A stretch of 64,000 nt of DNA from an uncultured Bacteroidales bacterium (lineage in GTDB: Bacteria; Bacteroidota; Bacteroidia; Bacteroidales; UBA932): positions 1-64,000 of the forward strand of contig CAMHST010000002.1 of the NCBI GenBank assembly GCA_946187865.1, given 5' to 3'. Shown in pieces: positions 57,771-64,000 of this stretch. The position numbers were made by a program, and so were the translations under genes. Numbering within the stretch: position 1 is the stretch's first letter; every line of letters begins with the position of its first letter. Under the pieces are notes generated by a model, which ran no database searches, was not told where the DNA came from, and saw only the letters and a list, made by a program, of their open reading frames with translations.

Positions 57771-59558
57771 TCAATCCAGCTTCAGTACAGCCATGAAGGC
57801 GCTCTGGGGCACCTGCACCGTGCCGATCTGGCGCATCCGCTTTTTACCCTCCTTCTGCTTCTCCAGGAGCTTCCGCTTGCGGGTGACGTCACCGCCGTAG
57901 CACTTGGCCGTCACGTCCTTACGCACTTGGCGCACCGTTTCGCGGGCGATAATCTTCGCGCCGATAGCGGCCTGCACGGCAATGTCGAACTGCTGGCGCG
58001 GAATGAGGTCCTTGAGCTTGAGACAGATCTTCCGGCCGAAGTCGTAGGCGTGGTCTTCGTGGATGAGCGTAGAGAGCGCATCGGCCGGGTCTCCGTTCAG
58101 GAGGATGTCCAGCTTCACCAGCCGCGCGGGACGGAAATCCGTCACGTGGTAGTCGAACGAGGCGTAGCCCTTGGAAATGGACTTGAGCTTGTCATAAAAA
58201 TCAAAGACCACCTCCGAAAGCGGCAGGTCGTAATTCAGCTCCACCCGGTCCGTGGTGATGTAATGCTGGCCGATCAGCGTTCCCCGCTTGTCCATGCACA
58301 GTTTCATGATGGGGCCGTAAAAATCGGCCTTGGAGATAATCTGGGCACGGATATAAGGCTCTTCGATGTGGTCGATGACCGAAGGAGCCGGAAGCCCGGA
58401 AGGGTTATGCACGTCCAGTACCTCCCCTTTGGTGGTATATACCTTATAAGAAACGTTGGGAACCGTGGTGATGACGTCCATGTTGAACTCCCGGAACAGG
58501 CGCTCCTGCACGATTTCCAGGTGCAGCAAGCCCAGGAAGCCGCAGCGGAAGCCGAAGCCCAGGGCCAGGGAACTCTCCGGTTCATAAGTGAAGGAGGCGT
58601 CGTTGAGCTGGAACTTCTCCAGCGTGGCGCGCAGTTCCTCGAACTTGGAGGCATCTACGGGATACAGGCCGGCGAAAACCATCGGCTTCACCTCTTCGAA
58701 CCCTGCAATGGCCTCTACACAAGGCCTTTCCACATGGGTGATGGTGTCGCCCACCTTCACCTCCACGGCCGCCTTGATGCCGGTGATGATATAGCCCACA
58801 TCCCCCGCCTGGACCTCTCCGGTGGGATTGAGCTTGAGCTTCAGATTGCCGACCTCCTCTGCCTCGTACTCGTTGCCGGTAGAGAAAAACTTCACCTTGT
58901 CCCCCTTCCGGATGGTGCCGTTCACCACCTTGAAATAGGCGATGATGCCCCGGAAAGAATTGAAAACCGAGTCGAAGATAAGAGCCTGAAGCGGGGCCGA
59001 CGGATCCCCCTTGGGGCAGGGAACCTTGTCCACGATGGCGTCCAGCACGTCCTGGACCCCCTCCCCGGTACGGGCACTCACGCGATACACCTCTTCCGGG
59101 TCGCAGCCCAGCAAGTCGCACACCTGGTCCGTCACCAGTTCCGGCTGCGCGGAATCCATGTCTATCTTGTTCAGGACAGGGATAATCTCCAGGCCATGGT
59201 CGATTGCCTGATACAGGTTGGAGATGGTCTGGGCCTGAATCCCCTGGGATGCATCCACCACCAGCAGGGCCCCTTCACAGGAGGCGATGCTCCGGGACAC
59301 CTCGTAGGAAAAGTCCACGTGCCCGGGCGTATCGATCAGGTTGAGCCGATAGGTTTCCCCGTCCCGGACGTAATCCATCTGGATGGCGTGGCTCTTGATG
59401 GTGATGCCCTTCTCCCGCTCCAGGTCCATGTCGTCCAGCACCTGGTTTTCCATTTCCCGGTCGCTGAGGGTGCGGGTGAGCTCCAGCAGGCGGTCTGCCA
59501 GGGTGGACTTCCCGTGGTCTATATGGGCAATGATGCAAAAGTTCCGGATATTCTTCAT
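57771..59558 (-). CDS. lepA: Elongation factor 4 (LepA)
   Basis: 595 residues from the ATG at 59558 ([19 protein letters not shown]), the usual LepA length; a longer frame upstream is not supported. GTPase motifs: AHIDHGKST (P-loop), [17 protein letters not shown] and NKIDMDSA. The LepA-specific C-terminal domain ends in [23 protein letters not shown]. Ribosome-associated translational GTPase. Strong housekeeping marker. Confidence 0.98.
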   Translation of the reverse strand: MKNIRNFCIIAHIDHGKSTLADRLLELTRTLSDREMENQVLDDMDLEREKGITIKSHAIQMDYVRDGETYRLNLIDTPGHVDFSYEVSRSIASCEGALLVVDASQGIQAQTISNLYQAIDHGLEIIPVLNKIDMDSAQPELVTDQVCDLLGCDPEEVYRVSARTGEGVQDVLDAIVDKVPCPKGDPSAPLQALIFDSVFNSFRGIIAYFKVVNGTIRKGDKVKFFSTGNEYEAEEVGNLKLKLNPTGEVQAGDVGYIITGIKAAVEVKVGDTITHVERPCVEAIAGFEEVKPMVFAGLYPVDASKFEELRATLEKFQLNDASFTYEPESSLALGFGFRCGFLGLLHLEIVQERLFREFNMDVITTVPNVSYKVYTTKGEVLDVHNPSGLPAPSVIDHIEEPYIRAQIISKADFYGPIMKLCMDKRGTLIGQHYITTDRVELNYDLPLSEVVFDFYDKLKSISKGYASFDYHVTDFRPARLVKLDILLNGDPADALSTLIHEDHAYDFGRKICLKLKDLIPRQQFDIAVQAAIGAKIIARETVRQVRKDVTAKCYGGDVTRKRKLLEKQKEGKKRMRQIGTVQVPQSAFMAVLKLD

Positions 59559-59564
59559 AACTTG

Positions 59565-59572
59565 CAAAGATA
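59565..59572 (-). promoter_or_regulatory. lepA promoter (-7 box TATCTTTG)
   Basis: Exact minus-strand match ending only 6 bases before the lepA start codon, which implies a leaderless or nearly leaderless mRNA if the box is used. Confidence 0.65.
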
Positions 59573-59660
59573 CTGTAATTCGCCGAAATTGCCAAAACGG
59601 TCGCGCAGCCCCGATGCGCCGCGGCAGCCCCCGCGCCTTTCCTTTGCCGATTAATTGTTG

Positions 59661-59668
59661 TATCTTTG
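59661..59668 (+). promoter_or_regulatory. Promoter of the 127-aa gene (-7 box TATCTTTG)
   Basis: Exact TAnnTTTG match 26 bases before the start codon. Confidence 0.6.
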
Positions 59669-59694
59669 CACGGGAAAACCTACCCCATAACAAC

Positions 59695-60078
59695 ATGAAG
59701 CAGGAACTCATCGATTTGGCCAACACCTACAGGGAAGCCGGAGACGCCATTCTCCAGGCCATCAAGGAAAGCATCAGCGCCGCTGGCGGCTTTGTGAACT
59801 GTTCCAACAACCGTCAGGAAAAGGCCGACATCCGGGCCCTTGTCTTCGACAGCAAAAAAGGCTATACGGAGACCTTCCCCATCCGTGCGCTTAGGCTCAA
59901 TGAAAAAGGCGGCGTAGAGGCGTACATCGGCACCTTCGGCACCATCTACACGGAGAATTACCTGAAAGGGAAAATGTCGGCCGAGCACTGGATGGCCCTC
60001 AAAGACTCCAACATCCTCTTCTACCAGACCATCCTTTCCATCGCCAAGAATCTGGACCAGTACATCCCGGAAGTGTAA
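59695..60078 (+). CDS. Small conserved-looking cytoplasmic protein of unknown function
   Basis: 127 residues from the ATG at 59695; the longer open frame upstream overlaps lepA and is not used. No signal peptide or membrane segment. The N-terminus is helical ([23 protein letters not shown]), the middle beta-rich ([25 protein letters not shown]) and the end helical. No family recognised. It has its own promoter box and stands divergent from lepA. Confidence 0.72.
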   Translation: MKQELIDLANTYREAGDAILQAIKESISAAGGFVNCSNNRQEKADIRALVFDSKKGYTETFPIRALRLNEKGGVEAYIGTFGTIYTENYLKGKMSAEHWMALKDSNILFYQTILSIAKNLDQYIPEV

Positions 60079-60095
60079 TTTTCACAAAAAAAGTG

Positions 60096-60103
60096 TATAT
60101 TTG
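60096..60103 (+). promoter_or_regulatory. Transketolase promoter (-7 box TATATTTG)
   Basis: Exact TAnnTTTG match, 31 bases before the start codon of the N-terminal transketolase subunit. Confidence 0.6.
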
Positions 60104-60134
60104 TAAGTTGACACTGAAACCACAATTTTAAGAT

Positions 60135-60986
60135 ATGAAAAAATCAGTAGAAGAACTCAAAGCCATCTCCACGCAGATCCGCCGGGACATCCTCCGCATG
60201 GTCTGTCTGGCAAAGTCGGGCCATCCGGGCGGCTCCATGTCCAGCACGGATATCCTCACCACTTTGTACTTCAACGAGATGAAACAAGACCCTGCCACCT
60301 GGACCCGTGACGGAAAAGGCCAGGACATGTTCATCCTGTCCGCCGGTCACATGACCCCGGTGTACTATTCCGTACTGGCCCGCGCCGGTTATTTCCCCGC
60401 GAGCGAACTGGCCACGTTCCGCCAGATGGGCTCCCGCCTGCAGGGCCACCCGTCCGTCCGCCGCGCCCTCCCCGGCATCTTCCAGGCCTCCGGTTCCCTG
60501 GGACAGGGACTGTCCGCCGCCGCAGGCATCGCCCTGGGCAAGAAACTGGACAAGGACGACAACTTCGTGTTCTGCCTCTGCGGAGACGGTGAGTCCGAGG
60601 AAGGCCAGATCTGGGAAGCCGGCATGTTCGCCGTTTTCCACAAGCTGGACAACCTGATTGCCATGACCGACTGGAACGGCAAGCAGATCGACGGTCCCGT
60701 GGACCAGGTCGCCGGTGAAGGAGACCTCGCCGCCAAATGGGAAGCCTGGGGCTGGAATGTCATCACCGCCGACGGCCACGACTTCGACTCCATCGCCAAG
60801 GCATTCGAGCTGGCCAAAGCCGGAAAGGGCGGCGGCAAGCCCACGATGATCCTCTTCAAGACCGAGATGGGCCACGGCGTAGATTTCATGGCCGGTACCC
60901 ACAAGTGGCACGGCTCCGTTCCCAAGCCGGAACAGCTGGAAGACGCCCTCAAGCAGTTAGGTGAAACCCCCTTAGGAGATTTTTAA
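60135..60986 (+). CDS. Transketolase, N-terminal (thiamine diphosphate-binding) subunit
   Basis: 283 residues, the N-terminal half of a split transketolase. Visible are CLAKSGHPGGSMSSTDIL, FILSAGHMTPVYYS, the thiamine diphosphate motif GDGESEEGQIWEA with the later DWNGKQIDG, and KTEMGHGVDF. It moves two-carbon units between pentose phosphates. Paired with the C-terminal subunit one base downstream. It can take the D-xylulose-5-phosphate made by the arabinose pathway. Confidence 0.95.
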   Translation: MKKSVEELKAISTQIRRDILRMVCLAKSGHPGGSMSSTDILTTLYFNEMKQDPATWTRDGKGQDMFILSAGHMTPVYYSVLARAGYFPASELATFRQMGSRLQGHPSVRRALPGIFQASGSLGQGLSAAAGIALGKKLDKDDNFVFCLCGDGESEEGQIWEAGMFAVFHKLDNLIAMTDWNGKQIDGPVDQVAGEGDLAAKWEAWGWNVITADGHDFDSIAKAFELAKAGKGGGKPTMILFKTEMGHGVDFMAGTHKWHGSVPKPEQLEDALKQLGETPLGDF

Positions 60987-60987
60987 T

Positions 60988-61941
60988 ATGAAAAAATATA
61001 CTGATACAGGAAAGAAGGACACCCGCAGCGGTTTCGGCGTGGGTCTCCTGAAGGCCGGACAGGCCGACAGCCGTGTAGTAGCCCTCACCGCAGACCTCAA
61101 GGGCTCGCTGAAGATGGACGCCTTTGCCGCCGAATTCCCGGAGCGCTTTATCCAGTGCGGCATCGCGGAAGCCAACATGGTGGGCGCCGCCGCCGGCCTG
61201 GCCATCACCGGCAAGATTCCCTTCATCGGCTCCTTCGCCGAATTCGTAACCGGCCGCGTCTATGACCAGCTGCGCCAGGAAGTGGCCTACGGCAAGACCA
61301 ACGTGAAGATCGCCTCCTCCCACGCCGGCATCACCCTGGGTGAAGACGGCGCCACCCACCAGACAATGGAGGATATCGCCCTGATGCGCGCCCTTCCGGA
61401 AATGGTGGTCCTGAACCCCTGCGACTTCAACCAGACTGTGCAGGCCACCCTGGCCGCCGCCAAATACGAGGGTCCCGTGTACCTGCGTTTCGGCCGTCCC
61501 AGCGTTCCCAACTTCACCGACCCGGAGGAGCCCTTTGAGATTGGCAAGGCCATTGTCATGAACGAAGGAACCGACGTCACCCTTATCGCCACGGGCCACA
61601 CCGTATGGGAGAGCCTGCAGGCCGCCGAGGCCCTGGAGGCAGAAGGCATCCGGGCAGAAGTGATTGATATCGCTACCATCAAACCCCTTGACGAAGAAGC
61701 GATTATCAAGAGCGCCAAGAAAACCGGCTGCGTAGTTGTGGCAGAAGAGCACAACATGGCCGGCGGCCTGGGAGAAGCCGTTGCCGGCCTGTTCGCCCGC
61801 TGCCTGCCCACACCCGTGGAATTCATCAACGGCGCCGACAAATTCGGCCAGTCTGGCACGCCTTCTGCATTGATGGCCAAGTACGGCATAGACGCCGCCC
61901 ACATCGCAGAGGCCGCAAAGAAAGCCGTTGCACGCAAGTAA
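60988..61941 (+). CDS. Transketolase, C-terminal subunit
   Basis: 317 residues, pyrimidine-binding and C-terminal domains. Motifs: GLLKAGQADSRVVALTADLKGS, FIQCGIAEANMVGAAAGLA (with the Glu that activates thiamine diphosphate), SSHAGITLGEDGATHQTMEDIA and VVVAEEHNMAGGLGEAVAG. It forms the active enzyme with the N-terminal subunit. The stop codon is immediately followed by the ATG of an ECF sigma gene. Confidence 0.95.
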   Translation: MKKYTDTGKKDTRSGFGVGLLKAGQADSRVVALTADLKGSLKMDAFAAEFPERFIQCGIAEANMVGAAAGLAITGKIPFIGSFAEFVTGRVYDQLRQEVAYGKTNVKIASSHAGITLGEDGATHQTMEDIALMRALPEMVVLNPCDFNQTVQATLAAAKYEGPVYLRFGRPSVPNFTDPEEPFEIGKAIVMNEGTDVTLIATGHTVWESLQAAEALEAEGIRAEVIDIATIKPLDEEAIIKSAKKTGCVVVAEEHNMAGGLGEAVAGLFARCLPTPVEFINGADKFGQSGTPSALMAKYGIDAAHIAEAAKKAVARK

Positions 61942-62451
61942 ATGTCTGAACAGGAGAAAATTTTCAACCAGATTGTCAAAGACTACAGCGAAAGGCTGTG
62001 GTGGCATGTGCGCCGGTTCGTGAATTCCCACGAAGACGCAGACGACCTTCTGCAGGAAATCTTTCTCAAAGTATGGGCTGCGCTTCCCTCCTTCCGGGGG
62101 GAATCGCAGCTTTTTACATGGGTATGGCGCATCGCCACCAACGAAACCCTGAACCACCTGAGGAAGGAAAAAGTGCGGGCCGCCCTGCGCTTCTCCTCCC
62201 TGGACACAGAAATGGAACACCGCATCCAGACCGACCCTTATTTCAAGGGCACGGACGTGGAGCGTGAACTGGCCAAGGCCGTTCTCAAACTGCCCGAAAA
62301 ACAGCGCCAGGTGTTCATCATGCGCTGGTGGGACGACCTCTCGTACGAGGAAATATCGGCCATCACGGGTACGTCCGTAGGGGCGCTCAAAGCCTCCTAC
62401 CACATTGCCCAGGAAAAAATCCGGGCCGCAGTTTCCGAATCACCCTTTTAA
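61942..62451 (+). CDS. RNA polymerase ECF-type sigma factor
   Basis: 169 residues. Region 2 (about 10-80): VRRFVNSHEDADDLLQEIFLKVW and FTWVWRIATNETLNHLRKE. Region 4 (about 110-165): LPEKQRQVFIMRWWDDLSYEEISAITGTSVGALKASYHIA. Starts with no gap after the transketolase stop. Followed by a probable anti-sigma protein and a periplasmic protein, a common small envelope-stress arrangement. Confidence 0.93.
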   Translation: MSEQEKIFNQIVKDYSERLWWHVRRFVNSHEDADDLLQEIFLKVWAALPSFRGESQLFTWVWRIATNETLNHLRKEKVRAALRFSSLDTEMEHRIQTDPYFKGTDVERELAKAVLKLPEKQRQVFIMRWWDDLSYEEISAITGTSVGALKASYHIAQEKIRAAVSESPF

Positions 62452-62486
62452 ACCTTTGTATCCTATTGGTGTCAAAGTAAGCAGTT

Positions 62487-62867
62487 ATGACCAAGAAATC
62501 AGACATATCCACCCCGGAAGGCTACTTCGAAGACCTGCAGCAGCGCCTGAATGCGATTCCTGCAGCGGCGCCTGCGCGTGAGCCCTCCAAAGTCCGCCGC
62601 TTTGCGCCCTACCTGGCCTATGCGGCTTCCCTGGCACTGCTGGTGGCCGTGGGTAACTTCATCCTGCGGAAGAGCACAACTCCCGCCGTGGCAGAGGATC
62701 CTTACTGGGACTACATCGCCTACTTGTCAGACGCCCTGGATCCGGACGGATACTGGGAAGATTATCCGGAACAGGAAGCATCGCTTTCCAACGAGGATAT
62801 CGTCAATTTCCTCTTGGCAGAAAACGTTTCACTTGAACAGTTGGTAAGTTATGAAGAAGGTTATTAG
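62487..62867 (+). CDS. Probable anti-sigma factor, single-pass membrane protein
   Basis: 126 residues. An N-terminal cytoplasmic part with STPEGYFEDLQQRLNAIP, frequent in Bacteroidota proteins beside ECF factors, then one membrane helix (about 41-60) and an acidic periplasmic tail (YWDYIAYLSDALDPDGYWED). Function inferred from position and topology only. Its end overlaps the next gene by 17 bases. Confidence 0.72.
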   Translation: MTKKSDISTPEGYFEDLQQRLNAIPAAAPAREPSKVRRFAPYLAYAASLALLVAVGNFILRKSTTPAVAEDPYWDYIAYLSDALDPDGYWEDYPEQEASLSNEDIVNFLLAENVSLEQLVSYEEGY

Positions 62868-63402
62868 TATGTTAGTGGCCACGGTGCTCGTGGGCACTGT
62901 GGCATTCGCCCAAAACAGCGGCGAAACAAGAAAGAGAGAGGGAGAAGACTGGCGCGAACGCATCCGCGCTGCGCAGGTTGCCTTCCTCACCTCGGAACTG
63001 GACCTGACAGAGGCAGAGGCCCAGAGCTTCTGGCCCGTGTACAACGACGTGCAGAAACAACGCCGGGAAGCCTTCGGTGCCATGCAGAAAGCCTATATGG
63101 AGCTGACAAAAGGCATCGACTCCGACAACATCGCCAAGCTGCTGGCCAATTATCTGGATGCCCGGAAGGCCAATGACACCATCGAGACCGGCGCCGTAGA
63201 GCGCTATAAGAAAGTGCTGCCCGTGCAGAAAGTGGCTAAACTCCTGCTGGCCGAAGAGAAATTCCGCCATCAGCAGATCGGCCGCCTGGGACAGGGCGGC
63301 GGCCCGTTCGGCGGCCAGAACGGCCGGCAGGGAACACCCCCTCCCATGGGCCGCGGCGGCAACCGGGGCGGCCACAACGCCCCCACTCAACCCGAAGCTT
63401 AA
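62851..63402 (+). CDS. Periplasmic helical protein, Spy/CpxP-like
   Basis: 183 residues with a signal peptide cleaved near AFAQ. The helical body has FLTSELDLTEAEAQSFWPVYNDVQKQRREA, the pattern of metal- and stress-responsive Spy/CpxP-type proteins. The tail is Gly/Pro/Gln/Arg-rich (GGGPFGGQNGRQGTPPPMG). As the last gene of the ECF set it may report envelope state. Homology is distant. Confidence 0.72.
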   Translation: MKKVISMLVATVLVGTVAFAQNSGETRKREGEDWRERIRAAQVAFLTSELDLTEAEAQSFWPVYNDVQKQRREAFGAMQKAYMELTKGIDSDNIAKLLANYLDARKANDTIETGAVERYKKVLPVQKVAKLLLAEEKFRHQQIGRLGQGGGPFGGQNGRQGTPPPMGRGGNRGGHNAPTQPEA

Positions 63403-63427
63403 GTTAGTAGTTAGATTGGTTCGAAAA

Positions 63428-63458
63428 GAGCGGCCCTCGCAAAAGGCCGCTCTTTTTG
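63428..63458 (+). terminator. Terminator of the transketolase-ECF operon
   Basis: GAGCGGCC / GGCCGCTC stem (63428-63435 and 63445-63452) with a 9-base loop, then TTTTTG. Confidence 0.92.
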
Positions 63459-63462
63459 ATTG

Positions 63463-63536
63463 TCGGGGTGATGTGACTCGAACACACGACCCTCTGCTCC
63501 CAAAGCAGATGCGCTAGCCAACTGCGCCACACCCCG
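63463..63536 (-). tRNA. tRNA-Pro (anticodon UGG)
   Basis: 74-nt cloverleaf on the minus strand. The acceptor stem CGGGGTG pairs with CACCCCG (7 bp), with discriminator A. The D arm has GCGCAGTTGGCTAGCGC, the anticodon stem TCTGC/GCAGA has loop TTTGGGA (anticodon TGG), and the T arm is GTGTGTTCGAGTCACAT. CCA is not encoded. Confidence 0.96.
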
Positions 63537-63543
63537 TTGAGCT

Positions 63544-63593
63544 GCAAAGGTAAGGGATTTTTTGCAATCGGGCAAAAATTCCCTTACCTTTGC
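63544..63593. promoter_or_regulatory. Symmetric bidirectional promoter for tRNA-Pro and lolD
   Basis: 14-base perfect inverted arms GCAAAGGTAAGGGA (63544-63557) and TCCCTTACCTTTGC (63580-63593). Each arm carries a TACCTTTG -7 box (63545-63552 minus, 63585-63592 plus). Each -7 has a TTTG -33 box exactly 20 bases upstream (63573-63576 minus, 63561-63564 plus), so the two promoters interleave around one dyad axis. Confidence 0.85.
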
Positions 63594-63599
63594 GAAGAC

Positions 63600-64000
63600 A
63601 TGATTATTCAGGCAAATAACATACAGAAGAGCTTCGGCACGCTGCAGGTGCTGAAGGGCGTGGATTTTACCGCCGAGGAAAAGGAAGTGGTTTCCATCAT
63701 GGGCGCTTCGGGCGCAGGCAAGTCCACCCTTTTACAAATCCTGGGAACCCTCTCCACCCCGGACGCCGGAACCCTTTTCATAGACGGGACCGACGTACTG
63801 CACCTGAGCCAGAAACAGCTCTCCGCCTTCCGGAACAGGCGCATCGGCTTCGTGTTCCAGGCACATCACCTGCTGCCGGAATTCACCGCACTGGAGAATG
63901 TGATGATTCCCGCGCTCATCGGCGGGGAAAGCAGCCGCCATGCCCGGGAAAAAGCCCTGGAGCTGCTTCAGAAAGTGGGGCTGGAGGCACGCAAAGGGCA
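63600..64000 (+). CDS. lolD: ABC transporter ATP-binding protein, lipoprotein-releasing type (partial)
   Basis: 133 codons are visible from the ATG at 63600 to the right edge, so the signature and Walker B motifs are beyond the window. Walker A is [10 protein letters not shown] (about residues 35-44) and the Q-loop [20 protein letters not shown] (about 84-103), matching the LolD/MacB-type group that drives lipoprotein release from the inner membrane. A cell this rich in lipoproteins needs the Lol system. Only 7 bases separate the -7 box from the start codon. Confidence 0.85.
   Translation, partial: MIIQANNIQKSFGTLQVLKGVDFTAEEKEVVSIMGASGAGKSTLLQILGTLSTPDAGTLFIDGTDVLHLSQKQLSAFRNRRIGFVFQAHHLLPEFTALENVMIPALIGGESSRHAREKALELLQKVGLEARKG

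Overview
The window looks like a GC-rich chromosome segment of a Bacteroidales (Bacteroidota) glycan degrader. The signs are two SusC/SusD pairs, a hybrid two-component sensor, many secreted lipoproteins, no obvious Shine-Dalgarno dependence, and repeated TAnnTTTG (-7) promoter boxes of the Bacteroidetes type. The genus cannot be fixed from the sequence. The content is almost entirely about releasing, importing and metabolising L-arabinose, with core housekeeping genes at the right end.

Layout. (1) 1-5908, minus strand: an L-arabinose operon ordered araR (Nudix-type regulator), sodium:sugar symporter, araD, araA, araB (araB runs off the left edge). (2) 6100-10626, plus strand: a GH97 enzyme and a GH9 lipoprotein, divergent from araR across a palindrome-rich regulatory region. 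(3) 10684-28833: PUL 1. A hybrid two-component sensor (minus) faces susC-susD, an SGNH acetylesterase with a CBM48-like tail, three GH43 proteins (one lacking its usual catalytic base), a small secreted accessory protein and three further esterases, two of them CBM48-CE1. (4) 28984-32138, minus: an ECF sigma factor, an unusual anti-sigma/beta-barrel fusion and two small lipoproteins, with a decayed duplicate between them. (5) 32263-37995: carboxylesterase, GH95 and a divergent GH43. (6) 38129-53155, minus: PUL 2. A membrane-bound propeller/AraC regulator without kinase or receiver, then a GH43 arabinanase, a three-module surface glycan-binding lipoprotein, susC, susD, a second GH43 endo-arabinanase and a GH51. 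A second GH51 and a lipoprotein aldose 1-epimerase run the other way (53216-56350). (7) 56821-64000: menA, lepA, a small unknown gene, a split transketolase, an ECF sigma/anti-sigma/periplasmic protein set, tRNA-Pro and the start of lolD.

How it fits together (inference). PUL 2 enzymes cut alpha-1,5-arabinan and trim it with GH51. PUL 1 adds deacetylating and feruloyl-type esterases and GH43 side-chain cutters. GH97, GH95 and GH9 remove or open other linkages. Free arabinose enters through the symporter, AraA/AraB/AraD turn it into D-xylulose-5-phosphate, and the split transketolase at 60 kb can feed that into the pentose phosphate pathway. An ester-decorated arabinan or arabinoxylan is the substrate that best explains the gene set.

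The most interesting items are the three-copy glycan-binding module (46624-49065), the kinase-less PUL regulator (50252-53155), the ECF/anti-sigma-barrel/lipoprotein locus with its duplicated leader and gene remnant (28984-32138), the GH43 with a Gln in place of its base (22486-23493), the perfectly symmetric bidirectional tRNA-Pro/lolD promoter (63544-63593), and stem-loops placed directly after susD in both PULs.
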